13,706 nucleotides of DNA, taken from NCBI GenBank assembly GCA_002429115.1, contig DIYS01000118.1, positions 1-13,706 on the forward strand. The letters are read 5' to 3'. The number at the start of each line of letters is the position of its first letter. Position 1 is the stretch's first letter. Under the pieces are notes generated by a model. That model was not told the origin of the DNA. It worked only from the letters and a program-made list of their open reading frames with translations, and ran no database searches. This DNA is from Saccharicrinis sp. UBA6048. Its GTDB lineage: Bacteria > Bacteroidota > Bacteroidia > Bacteroidales > Marinilabiliaceae. The position numbers and the translations under genes are program-made. Positions 1 to 7,976 of the stretch are shown here, one piece after another.

Positions 1-1524
1 GATACTGATAACTGGATGTGGCCTCGTCACACTGGTGATTTCAGTATGTTCCGTGTTTATTGCGGTCCTGATGGAAAACCAGCTGAATACTCAAAAGACA
101 ATAAGCCATATAAGCCAGCTCACCATCTGCCTGTTTCATTGAAGGGTGTGCAGATGGATGATTATGCTATGACCATTGGTTTCCCGGGTTCTACGGAGCG
201 TTACCTTACTTCATGGGGTATCGAAGAGCGTATGGATATCATTAACCAGGCACGTATTAAGCCTCGTGGTGTAAAGCAGGATATCTGGCAAGCGGATATG
301 CGTGCTGATGAAAAAGTAAATATTCAGTATGCGTCTAAGTTTGCTCAAAGTGCCAATTACTGGAAAAACAGTATTGGAATGAACAAAGGTTTAGAAAACC
401 TGAATGTGGTTGATAAGAAACGTGAGCTGGAAGCAGAATTTGCTAAATGGGTAGCATCAAATAAGTCAAATCAGGCGAAATATGGTAATGTATTGGCCGA
501 GTTGGAAAAAGCTTATGCGGATCGTGAGCCTTACATTGAGGCACTTTCATTCCTTCAGGAGTGCCAGCTACGTGGAGCTGAAGTATTTTATTTTGCTTAC
601 AAAGCCTCTGGTTTAGAAAAAGCTTTGGAAGAAGGCAATCAGGAGCGTATTGATCAAATTACAAAAGCGTTAAAAGCTGAAGGTGAAGTATTCTTTAAAG
701 ATTATTATCCTGAGACTGACCGTAAAGTAATTGGTGCTTTATTAAAGATGTATAAAGAGGGTATAGATGCAGAATTCCACCCTTCATTCTACTCTTTTGT
801 TGATAAGAAGTTTAAAGGTGATTTCCAGAAGTTTGCTGACAATGTTTTCAGTAAATCAGTCTTTATGGACCAGGATCGTTTCAATGCCTTCCTTGAAAAT
901 CCTTCTTTAAAAGTACTTCAGAAAGATTTAGCATTTATTGCCGGTGTGTCTTCTATTGAGAAGTACCGTGAAATTAAATCAAAAGAAGCGGCTAGTACTG
1001 TAGCTATCGATAAAAACAATCGATTATTTATTGCAGGATTGATGGAAATGCAGCCAGAGAAGGTGTTCTATCCGGATGCAAACTTTTCTATGCGATTATC
1101 ATATGGTAAAGTAGGCGATTATGAGCCTAAAGATGGTGTATTGTACAAGCACTATACAACCATTGAAGGTATTATGGAAAAAGAAGATCCTGATAACTTC
1201 GAGTTTGAAGTTCCGGCGAAACTGAAGGAGCTTTGGAAAAACAAAGACTATGGTCAGTATGCTGATGCAGAAGGTTACATGCCAGTTTGTTTTACAACTG
1301 ACAATGATATTACTGGTGGTAACAGTGGTAGCCCGGTAATCAATGCGGAAGGTCACCTGTTTGGTTTGGCCTTCGACGGAAACTGGGAAGCAATGAGTGG
1401 AGATATTGCTTTTGAAACTGAACTACAGAAGTGTATTAATGTTGATATCCGCTACGTACTATTCATTATCGACAAGTTCGGTGGAGCAACAAACTTAATT
1501 GACGAAATGACTTTGGTTAAGTAA
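1..1524 (+). CDS. dpp7: S46 dipeptidyl-peptidase, DPP7 type (N-terminus cut by window start)
   Basis: Family S46 serine exopeptidases act in the periplasm and release dipeptides from peptide N-termini, feeding peptide catabolism. The frame is open from base 1 without a start; 507 codons are visible, matching residues 209-716 of the downstream paralogue. About 208 residues, including the signal peptide and catalytic His, are missing upstream. Seen in window numbering: N4-W5 of the DNWMWPRHTGD motif and the catalytic Asp13, Asn119 in the SANYWK segment (substrate N-terminus binding in the family), and the nucleophile Ser442 in GGNSGSP. The residue 18 after the serine is Gly460 in AFDGNWE. In the family, Gly here marks DPP7 (hydrophobic P1), whereas Arg marks DPP11 (Asp/Glu P1). 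A strong terminator follows, so it is probably transcribed separately from the next gene. The family call is very sure; substrate preference is inferred from one position. Confidence 0.94.
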   Translation, partial: DTDNWMWPRHTGDFSMFRVYCGPDGKPAEYSKDNKPYKPAHHLPVSLKGVQMDDYAMTIGFPGSTERYLTSWGIEERMDIINQARIKPRGVKQDIWQADMRADEKVNIQYASKFAQSANYWKNSIGMNKGLENLNVVDKKRELEAEFAKWVASNKSNQAKYGNVLAELEKAYADREPYIEALSFLQECQLRGAEVFYFAYKASGLEKALEEGNQERIDQITKALKAEGEVFFKDYYPETDRKVIGALLKMYKEGIDAEFHPSFYSFVDKKFKGDFQKFADNVFSKSVFMDQDRFNAFLENPSLKVLQKDLAFIAGVSSIEKYREIKSKEAASTVAIDKNNRLFIAGLMEMQPEKVFYPDANFSMRLSYGKVGDYEPKDGVLYKHYTTIEGIMEKEDPDNFEFEVPAKLKELWKNKDYGQYADAEGYMPVCFTTDNDITGGNSGSPVINAEGHLFGLAFDGNWEAMSGDIAFETELQKCINVDIRYVLFIIDKFGGATNLIDEMTLVK

Positions 1525-1550
1525 TAAATCAAAGTTCAAGAAGATATAAT

Positions 1551-1584
1551 AAAGAGCTGCTGACGAAAGTCGGTGGCTCTTTTT
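1551..1584 (+). terminator. Rho-independent terminator of the first DPP7 gene
   Basis: A 14-bp stem (1551-1564 with 1569-1582, three G-T wobbles) closes on a GAAA tetraloop and runs into five T residues (1580-1584), 27 bases after the stop codon. The left arm also contains ten bases (1559-1568) that are perfectly complementary to 1641-1650 in the leader of the next gene. Confidence 0.87.
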
Positions 1585-1674
1585 GTTAAAATTGCTTAAA
1601 AGAGCGCTAAGTCATAGTATTCCGCATTATAAACTAGTAGTTTCGTCAGCTTACAAAAAAACTAACTTGGATTA

Positions 1675-3825
1675 ATGCGCTTTATTGGATATATATTAGT
1701 AGTTGTTGTTTGTATTCTGCCGTTATCGTCAAAGGCAGATGAGGGGATGTGGTTGCCATACTTGCTGAATGATAAGCAAATTGATGAATTACAACATAAG
1801 GGATTGTCAATTCCGTTCGAATCCGTTTATAGTCATTCAAAATCATCACTTAAAGACGCTATTGTAGCGCTGGACGAAGGTGCTTGCACCGGCGAGTTTA
1901 TTAGCTCTCAAGGTCTTTTATTGACCAATCATCACTGTGGTTATGGCGAAATACAGCAACATAGTTCAGTAGCGCACAATTACCTGAAAAATGGGTTTTG
2001 GGCAAAAAGTAAGAGTGAAGAGCTACCTAATCCTGGTAAAACTGCAACCATCTTAATAGAAGCACACGATGTTACTTCGCGCATTAATACCTTGTATGAA
2101 GCACCAAGAAGCCAACGTGCTGCTAAGATCGATAGCGCCATCGCGTTAATAGAAACCGAGTATCAAGAAAAGACAAAGTTAGAAGCTAAGGTGAAGAGCT
2201 TTTTTAGTGGTAACCTTTACCTGGTGATGCTAACCAAAACATTTAAAGACGTCCGTTTAGTTGGAACGCCGCCTTCGTCTATAGGTAAATTTGGTGGAGA
2301 TACTGATAACTGGATGTGGCCAAGACATACCGGTGACTTTTGTTTCTTCAGGGTGTATTGTGCGAAAGATGGATCGCCGGCCGAATACTCAAAAGATAAT
2401 GTGCCATATACACCCAAGCAACATCTGAAAATTAACCTGGGAGGTGTTAAAAAAGGTGACTTCGCAATGACGCTGGGCTATCCGGGACAAACACAACGCT
2501 TTCTTTCTTCATTTGGAGTCAATGAAATATATGAGGTCATTAATCCGATTGTAAGTGAGGTAAGGGGTATTAAGCAAGATATCTGGGAAGCTTCGATGCT
2601 GAAAAATGAGGAGATCGACATTAAATATGCCGCTAAGTTTTCAGAATCGAGTAATTATTGGAAGTATGCCATAGGCCAAAATAAAGGACTCGATAAACTG
2701 AAGATAATTGATCAGAAGCAGGCTCAGGAAGAAAAATTTACACAGTGGATAAGTAATGATACATTACTTTCGGGTAAGTACGGTAAAACATTATCCTACA
2801 TTGAAGCATCATACATCTTAGGCCGTAAATTAACACAGGCAGAAATCATCGGGCAGGAAACAATGCTTGAAGGCTCTGATCTTGTCAATTTTGCATTACA
2901 AATATCATCAGCCTTTATGGAGTTGTATGAATTTCAGGAAGGATCTGATGAGTTTAATGAGAAACTAGAGGCTGGTAAAAAAACAGTTGATAATTTGTTT
3001 AAAGACTTTGATGCAACACTTGATAAAAAAGTGTTTGAAAGTATGCTGAATTATTATTTAAAGCATACACCCAAAAATATGCGTCCGGATGAAAAGGAGT
3101 TGCTGGGTAAGAAATATACAGGCGATGTTGAAGGATATACCAAGTGGCTGTATAAAGAAACTTTGATGACGGATAAGCAGGCGGTAATGGAATTGATCAA
3201 TAGTGGCGATGAAGACAAACTGTTTGATGATCCGGCGATAAAATTTGCTTATAAAGTATTGGCACATCTTTACCAGTTGGGTGATGTGCACAGCAAGCTA
3301 AACGAACAATATGATGAGGCACAGCGTCTGTTGATTGATGGCTACATGAAGTACAACGATAAAGTACTGTATCCTGATGCCAATAGTACTCTTCGACTGT
3401 CATACGGAGTAGTGGGTGATTATGAACCAAAGGATGGGATTGTGTATCACTATAAAACCACTTTAGGTGGAATCATTGAAAAGGAGAATCCTGAGGATGT
3501 TGATTTTGTGGTGCCGGAAAAGCTGAAGGAATTGTATGCCAGTAAAAATTACGGGAACTATGCCGAGGCGGATGGAAAAATGCCGGTGTGCTTTATTACT
3601 AATAATGACATAACTGGTGGTAATAGCGGAAGTCCGGTGTTGAATCATAATGGGGAATTGATCGGTGTTGCATTCGATGGTAACTGGGAAGCGATGACCG
3701 GTGATTTAGCCTATGAGGAAAAACTGCAAAAATGCATATGCGTCGATATTCGTTATGTGCTGTTGATAATGGATAAGATGGCAGGGACTGATAACCTGAT
3801 TGCAGAATTGGAATTTGTTAATTAG
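1675..3825 (+). CDS. dpp7: S46 dipeptidyl-peptidase, DPP7 type (complete)
   Basis: This is a complete S46 exopeptidase of 716 residues, close to the roughly 710 usual for the family, expected to remove dipeptides in the periplasm. The start gives a clean signal peptide: Met-Arg, a hydrophobic core at about residues 4-18, and likely cleavage after SSKA (residue 21), followed by the DEGMW that typically opens mature S46 proteins. The catalytic triad reads as His87 (TNHHC), Asp221 (PRHTGD) and Ser651 (GGNSGSP). Asn212-Trp213, Asn327 and Asp668 match the residues that hold the substrate amino terminus in characterised S46 enzymes. Position 669 is Gly, as in DPP7, so a hydrophobic rather than acidic P1 is inferred. 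It is a tandem paralogue of the preceding gene; the C-terminal 80 residues are especially similar. The Cys in the signal region does not form a lipobox. A weak TAGTTTCG (1638-1645) is the only promoter-like box in the leader. Confidence 0.95.
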   Translation: MRFIGYILVVVVCILPLSSKADEGMWLPYLLNDKQIDELQHKGLSIPFESVYSHSKSSLKDAIVALDEGACTGEFISSQGLLLTNHHCGYGEIQQHSSVAHNYLKNGFWAKSKSEELPNPGKTATILIEAHDVTSRINTLYEAPRSQRAAKIDSAIALIETEYQEKTKLEAKVKSFFSGNLYLVMLTKTFKDVRLVGTPPSSIGKFGGDTDNWMWPRHTGDFCFFRVYCAKDGSPAEYSKDNVPYTPKQHLKINLGGVKKGDFAMTLGYPGQTQRFLSSFGVNEIYEVINPIVSEVRGIKQDIWEASMLKNEEIDIKYAAKFSESSNYWKYAIGQNKGLDKLKIIDQKQAQEEKFTQWISNDTLLSGKYGKTLSYIEASYILGRKLTQAEIIGQETMLEGSDLVNFALQISSAFMELYEFQEGSDEFNEKLEAGKKTVDNLFKDFDATLDKKVFESMLNYYLKHTPKNMRPDEKELLGKKYTGDVEGYTKWLYKETLMTDKQAVMELINSGDEDKLFDDPAIKFAYKVLAHLYQLGDVHSKLNEQYDEAQRLLIDGYMKYNDKVLYPDANSTLRLSYGVVGDYEPKDGIVYHYKTTLGGIIEKENPEDVDFVVPEKLKELYASKNYGNYAEADGKMPVCFITNNDITGGNSGSPVLNHNGELIGVAFDGNWEAMTGDLAYEEKLQKCICVDIRYVLLIMDKMAGTDNLIAELEFVN

Positions 3826-3830
3826 ACGCC

Positions 3831-3852
3831 ATAGCATTTAATTTCATGCTAT
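3831..3852 (+). terminator. Weak hairpin after the second DPP7 gene
   Basis: A perfect 7-bp stem (ATAGCAT with ATGCTAT) and an 8-base loop lie just after the stop codon at 3825. The stem is AT-rich and is followed only by ATTTACC, so it is a poor intrinsic terminator. The TATATTTA at 3850-3857 overlaps its end and is a 7-of-8 match to the Bacteroidota -7 box, 22 bases before the RNase H start, but no -33 element is seen at the right distance. The function is uncertain. Confidence 0.3.
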
Positions 3853-3879
3853 ATTTACCATTCAGAAATCAGTTTTTCA

Positions 3880-4509
3880 ATGGCCAAAAATAAATTCTAC
3901 GTCGTTTGGGTGGGTGCTAAACCAGGTATCTATTCGAGCTGGGCAGAGTGTCAGCTACAAATAAAAGGATTCCCTGCAGCTAAGTACAAAGGCTTTGCCA
4001 CGCGTGCAGAAGCAGAAGCTGCTTATAAAGGGAGACCAGTAGATTTTATTAATTCGGGCAAGGGAAGTGCTAATACCACCCGCAACTCGTTTAATTCCAA
4101 AAGTAACATCATTCAGAATAGTATAGCTGTTGATGCAGCTTGCAGTGGTAATCCAGGCGTTATGGAATATCAGGGAGTATATACCAAAGATAGCCGGCAG
4201 CTGTTCCATCAGAAATTTCCGCTTGGAACTAATAATATTGGTGAGTTTCTGGCACTCGTTCATGGTATCTCGTACCTGCAGAAGAATAATCTTAACCTTC
4301 CCATCTATTCCGATTCGCAAATTGCTATTGGCTGGGTATTAAAAAAGCATTGTAAATCGAAGCTGGAAGAAACGGCCAGAACGAAAGCACTTTTTGATAT
4401 GGTTCGCCGGGCCGAGGCATGGCTGAAAGCCAATGAAATTAAAGTAAAAATACTTAAGTGGGATACTAAAAACTGGGGCGAGATTCCTGCTGATTTCGGA
4501 CGTAAATAA
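3880..4509 (+). CDS. rnhA: Ribonuclease H1 with viroplasmin-like N-terminal domain
   Basis: A cytoplasmic endonuclease that cleaves the RNA strand of RNA-DNA hybrids. The 209-residue protein begins with the short hybrid-binding/viroplasmin domain (residues 4-50: FYVVWVGAKPGIYSSW, then YKGFATRAEAEAAY). A polar linker (about 51-79) and the RNase H catalytic domain (80-209) follow. The four acidic residues are present: Asp85 in SIAVDAACSGNPG, Glu122 in NNIGEF, Asp145 in PIYSDSQ and Asp205 in PADFGRK. The DAACSGNPGVMEYQGV version, lacking the usual DGSC and GGxG spacing, is the form commonly seen in Bacteroidota. The ATG start puts the hybrid-binding domain right at the N-terminus, as expected. 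The gene converges on the minus-strand kinase with one base between the stop codons and no terminator between them. Confidence 0.93.
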   Translation: MAKNKFYVVWVGAKPGIYSSWAECQLQIKGFPAAKYKGFATRAEAEAAYKGRPVDFINSGKGSANTTRNSFNSKSNIIQNSIAVDAACSGNPGVMEYQGVYTKDSRQLFHQKFPLGTNNIGEFLALVHGISYLQKNNLNLPIYSDSQIAIGWVLKKHCKSKLEETARTKALFDMVRRAEAWLKANEIKVKILKWDTKNWGEIPADFGRK

Positions 4510-4510
4510 A

Positions 4511-6376
4511 TTAGTTAAGCTCCATGTAAGGCACCTGAAATACCACGCGTGTTCCTTTCATACCCGATTCAGATAAATCTTCGATCCTAAAAGTAATTCT
4601 TCCGTTTCTATCCTTGTTGTTAAGGAGCTTTAGTCGCTCTTTGGTTAGTTTGAGTGCAAATGATTTGTGTGGACTGTCGATAAATTGTTTTTGCTTCATT
4701 GAGTTTTTAATGCCAATCCCATTATCTTCAATGGCAAATTCAAGTTTGTCATTTTTACGCTTTAGATTGACATGGATATAGCTGTCCTCTTTAGTTAGCT
4801 GACCATGTTCAATAGCGTTCTCCAAAAATGGTTGAGCGAGCATCGGAGGAACCACTATTTGCTCAAGTGGCATTTGCTCATCAAAGTTAATTTTGTAATT
4901 GATCTTGTTGTCGAACCTCCTGTTTTGAAGACTCATATATTTTTCCAATATCTCCTTTTCTTTTTTCAGGGTAATCGTTTCTTCTTTAGCATATTGAAGC
5001 ACTAAGCGCATTAAATTAGAAAAGTCAGCCACAAAATCCATCGCTTCATCTCGGTTGTTTTCCATGATAATGCATTGCAAGGCTGATAAGGAGTTGAAGA
5101 TAAAGTGGGGATTCATTTGCGTTCGAAGCACTTTATGCTCCATAGTAATGCTTCTTTGTTTCTCTTTTATTTTCAATACGTTTACCCAAATGAGGGCAAT
5201 GATTGTTGAAAGAAGAAAAAAGATAGAAAGCCCCCACATATATAGGCGTGTTCTTTCCTGCTTAGCTCTAAGTATCAATAGTTCCTTCTGGCTTTTTTCA
5301 CTGTGAAACTTCTTTTCCAGCTCAACTACTTTGTACTTTGCTTCATTGTTCAGGATGGAATCATTCAAAAATATATAACGTTCATAGGCTATAAGGGCAC
5401 TTTCATAATCACCATTTTTCTTAAAAGCCTCATATAGGTCATAACGATTATCCATCTCCAGCTCAACAAGTCCGATTTCAGCATTGTACTTATCGGCTAA
5501 ATCATACGCTTCAATAGCTTTGTCCAGATCATTAAGCGTGAGGTACATCTCACCAATCATACTGTAGGTATGAACCAGGTTGACTTTGTCGTCATTAGCT
5601 TTAAATACCTCAAGCGCAACGTTGAAATATTCTTTGGCTCTGGGGATTTGGCCTTCATAGTGAAAAAGATTTCCCAGATTGGAAGCCACCTTTGCCATAG
5701 AAGTTGAGTCGTTTAAGTTAACAAAGGCGTCAAATGCATTCTTGTAATGCTTAAAGGCAAGCTTATTATCATTTTTACGCACGGCCATTACAGCCATGTT
5801 ATTATTTATGTCACCAATGCCTTGCACATACTCCAGATCTTCATAAATTTTCAGAGCTTCAGCATAGTACGAAAGCGCCTCATCGTAACGCGCATATTTA
5901 GAGGAGATCATACCAAGATTCTGATACGATTGCGCAATGCCGGTTTTATTCGTTCCCTTTAGCTCCCATTGCAGGGATTCATTGTATGCGTTGAGCGCTT
6001 TGTCGTAATCGGCCTTCAGGTAATAAATTAGGCCAATGTTATTGTACAAAACGGCAGAACGGCTTGAGTCTCCTGAAGTTTCAAATAGCTTGAGTGAGTG
6101 TTGATAGGCATTTAAAGATTCGTCAATGTCTTGTTTGTAATAATACACTTCGGCCATTAAGGAATGATAATAGGCGGCTTTGAGGTCGCCTTTTAAAGGG
6201 CAGGTATCGATGTGTTGAATGGCTTTATCGTGGATGCTGTCAATATTTAGTGGTACCTCGGCAAGGTATTGATTCATTTTAGTCGTCCACTGTTCGGTTT
6301 TATCTTCTTCATTAGCAAATAAAGGATGCAGACTAATAAAGAAGTATGCAATAAAAAGTACGATCTGGTTTTTCAT
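4511..6376 (-). CDS. TPR-containing LytS/YehU-type sensor histidine kinase
   Basis: A membrane-bound two-component sensor of 621 residues. The ATG at 6374-6376 is chosen because it opens a good signal peptide (MKNQIVLFIAYFFISLHPLFA); the upstream in-frame TTG at 6388 would place four charged or polar residues before it. About seven TPR units with 40-residue spacing fill residues 67-335 and should lie in the periplasm. A charged helix (about 345-378) leads to one transmembrane segment (379-400). The cytoplasmic part is a His_kinase/LytS dimerisation domain with phospho-acceptor His424 in QMNPHFIFNSL. An ATPase domain follows, with N-box Asn520 (FLENAIEH) and DNGIGI (551-556). The glycine-rich second ATP loop is reduced to HKSFALKLTKERL, as in many Bacteroidota members. 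Such kinases normally partner LytTR regulators, but none lies beside it. The gene is divergent from the porin gene; the signal sensed is unknown. Confidence 0.92.
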   Translation of the reverse strand: MKNQIVLFIAYFFISLHPLFANEEDKTEQWTTKMNQYLAEVPLNIDSIHDKAIQHIDTCPLKGDLKAAYYHSLMAEVYYYKQDIDESLNAYQHSLKLFETSGDSSRSAVLYNNIGLIYYLKADYDKALNAYNESLQWELKGTNKTGIAQSYQNLGMISSKYARYDEALSYYAEALKIYEDLEYVQGIGDINNNMAVMAVRKNDNKLAFKHYKNAFDAFVNLNDSTSMAKVASNLGNLFHYEGQIPRAKEYFNVALEVFKANDDKVNLVHTYSMIGEMYLTLNDLDKAIEAYDLADKYNAEIGLVELEMDNRYDLYEAFKKNGDYESALIAYERYIFLNDSILNNEAKYKVVELEKKFHSEKSQKELLILRAKQERTRLYMWGLSIFFLLSTIIALIWVNVLKIKEKQRSITMEHKVLRTQMNPHFIFNSLSALQCIIMENNRDEAMDFVADFSNLMRLVLQYAKEETITLKKEKEILEKYMSLQNRRFDNKINYKINFDEQMPLEQIVVPPMLAQPFLENAIEHGQLTKEDSYIHVNLKRKNDKLEFAIEDNGIGIKNSMKQKQFIDSPHKSFALKLTKERLKLLNNKDRNGRITFRIEDLSESGMKGTRVVFQVPYMELN

Positions 6377-6459
6377 GATATCAGGCAATCTGAGCCCTAA
6401 TTTAGTATAAATTGCTTTAAAAAGGAGGCTAATTATTTTTTTACTAACAATCCTAAACC

Positions 6460-6491
6460 TTTGCTATTGGAGTAAAAATGACAGAATTTTG
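6460..6491 (+). promoter_or_regulatory. Candidate Bacteroidota-type promoter for the porin gene
   Basis: TTTG at 6460-6463 (-33 box) is followed after 20 bases by GAATTTTG at 6484-6491, a 7-of-8 match to TAnnTTTG. Transcription would start near 6496, leaving a leader of about 68 bases before the ATG at 6564. The -7 box overlaps the in-frame TTG at 6489, which argues against translation starting there. The match was found by eye. Confidence 0.42.
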
Positions 6492-6563
6492 ATTCAGGAT
6501 AGTAGTATTATCATGTCTTTTTTGTTTTTTTACTTAACAAATACCTTACAGAACCTTATATTA

Positions 6564-7976
6564 ATGTCGAAATCTCAGAAAATAAGTTTACCATTCCTCA
6601 TCGGTATATTTTTGATGCTTCTGGCCGGTAATGTAAATGCACAATCTGGCGTTTTAGGAGAACTTCCCGATTCTTCCAATATTCTTTATCAGATACTTGT
6701 TGAGGATGCCCGACGAATTGATAGTCTTGTTACTCATGTGGATTCTTTAAGAAGTGATGAAAGCATCTCATTGGCCGAAGTTCTTTTTAATCCGGAAATT
6801 CGGCTTATTGATGGAGATACCATAAAACTCAGAACGATACCAATACAAGATAAACCAAGGTTTCTGGAGCGCGACTCTGCTAAGATTATGGACGTTCACC
6901 CCCAGGATTCACCTGAACATAAAGGGTTCACCGTAACTTCCGACGATGGCAACGCCAAAATTACATTTAAAGGTTCGGTACGATTAAATGGGGCATACGA
7001 TTTTAACGGCTTATCGCATCGTGAAAGTTTTCAGACCTATGAAATTCCTGTTGAAAGTAATGGGCAGGGAGCACGCTTTTTTATGAGTGGTAATCAAACG
7101 CGATTTGGCTTCGAAGCCTCTAGAAAAACAGATTTTGGACCGATATTTATTCGATTGGAAAGCGATTACCTGGGCAAGGAAAACTCATATCGAATCAGGC
7201 ATGTATACGGTTCTTTTATGGATATCCTGGCCGGACAGACCTGGTCGGTGTTTGGAGACCCAACTTCAATACCATGGACCGTCGATTTGGAAGGGCCTAA
7301 TAGTTCGGTGAGTGAGCGAACGGTTCAAATTCGTTACAGTCGATTGATCAACCAGAATACACGCTGGACTGTGTCCATTGAATCACCGCAATTGAACTTA
7401 ACCAGTCCTGATAGTTTAGAGACTACATTACAGGATTTTCCGGATGTTGCAACACGTTTCAAACGACTGACCAACTGGGGACACCTTCAGATATCGATGA
7501 TTTTTAGAAGTATGGCTTATAATGAAGATCAATCCGGAGCACTTGGTTTTGGGGCACTGTTCAGTGGCAGATATGAATTTGGATCCAACAAAGAATTACT
7601 TTTTCAATGTGTGGGAGGGACTGGTATTTCCAGATATGTAGGATCGGTGACTGGCCGGGGACTCGACATTGTCTGGAATCCTGTAGAGGAAGATTACGAA
7701 GCATTGGAGCTGTACGGAGGTTTTGTATCTTTGGGAATTGATTGGAGCGACAAGGTGTTTTCGTATTTTACACCCGGATTGACGTATATGCCACCGCCTG
7801 GTTTTGCACCGGATAATGCTTTTAAATTTAGTGCCTATTGTTCCGGTAATGTATTTTGGAATGTGATTCCGGGAGTGCGTATAGGGGGCGAGTACTCGTA
7901 TGGTTCACGGATCAATAAAGACGATCAGCGGGGCACGGCCAACCGAATCTCCTTTATTATGTATTACGATTTTTAA
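6564..7976 (+). CDS. DcaP-like outer-membrane porin
   Basis: A 470-residue outer-membrane beta-barrel resembling the DcaP family of trimeric porins, which pass small anionic solutes. The ATG at 6564 opens a classical signal peptide (MSKSQKISLPFLIGIFLMLL, cleavage after GNVNA at about 26). In-frame codons further upstream (TTG 6489, ATG 6513) would add a hydrophobic leader and overlap the promoter. A polar periplasmic-type segment (27-130) precedes the barrel. The barrel carries the family's recognisable blocks: GSVRLNGAYDFNG, NQTRFGFEASRKTDFG, YRIRHVYGSFMDILAGQTWS and a following WTVDLEGP. Alternating hydrophobic strands continue to a terminal YYDF, whose final Phe fits BAM recognition. The pseudouridine synthase starts on the base after the stop codon, so the two are probably co-transcribed. 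The substrate cannot be read from the sequence. Confidence 0.87.
   Translation: MSKSQKISLPFLIGIFLMLLAGNVNAQSGVLGELPDSSNILYQILVEDARRIDSLVTHVDSLRSDESISLAEVLFNPEIRLIDGDTIKLRTIPIQDKPRFLERDSAKIMDVHPQDSPEHKGFTVTSDDGNAKITFKGSVRLNGAYDFNGLSHRESFQTYEIPVESNGQGARFFMSGNQTRFGFEASRKTDFGPIFIRLESDYLGKENSYRIRHVYGSFMDILAGQTWSVFGDPTSIPWTVDLEGPNSSVSERTVQIRYSRLINQNTRWTVSIESPQLNLTSPDSLETTLQDFPDVATRFKRLTNWGHLQISMIFRSMAYNEDQSGALGFGALFSGRYEFGSNKELLFQCVGGTGISRYVGSVTGRGLDIVWNPVEEDYEALELYGGFVSLGIDWSDKVFSYFTPGLTYMPPPGFAPDNAFKFSAYCSGNVFWNVIPGVRIGGEYSYGSRINKDDQRGTANRISFIMYYDF

Noticed and set aside
6377..6388. TTG start at 6388 for the sensor kinase
   Set aside because: The ATG four codons later begins a standard signal peptide, and the extra residues (with Pro and Asp) would weaken it.
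6489..6563. Upstream starts (TTG 6489, ATG 6513) for the porin
   Set aside because: They would add a second hydrophobic leader before a complete signal peptide, and the TTG overlaps the candidate -7 box.
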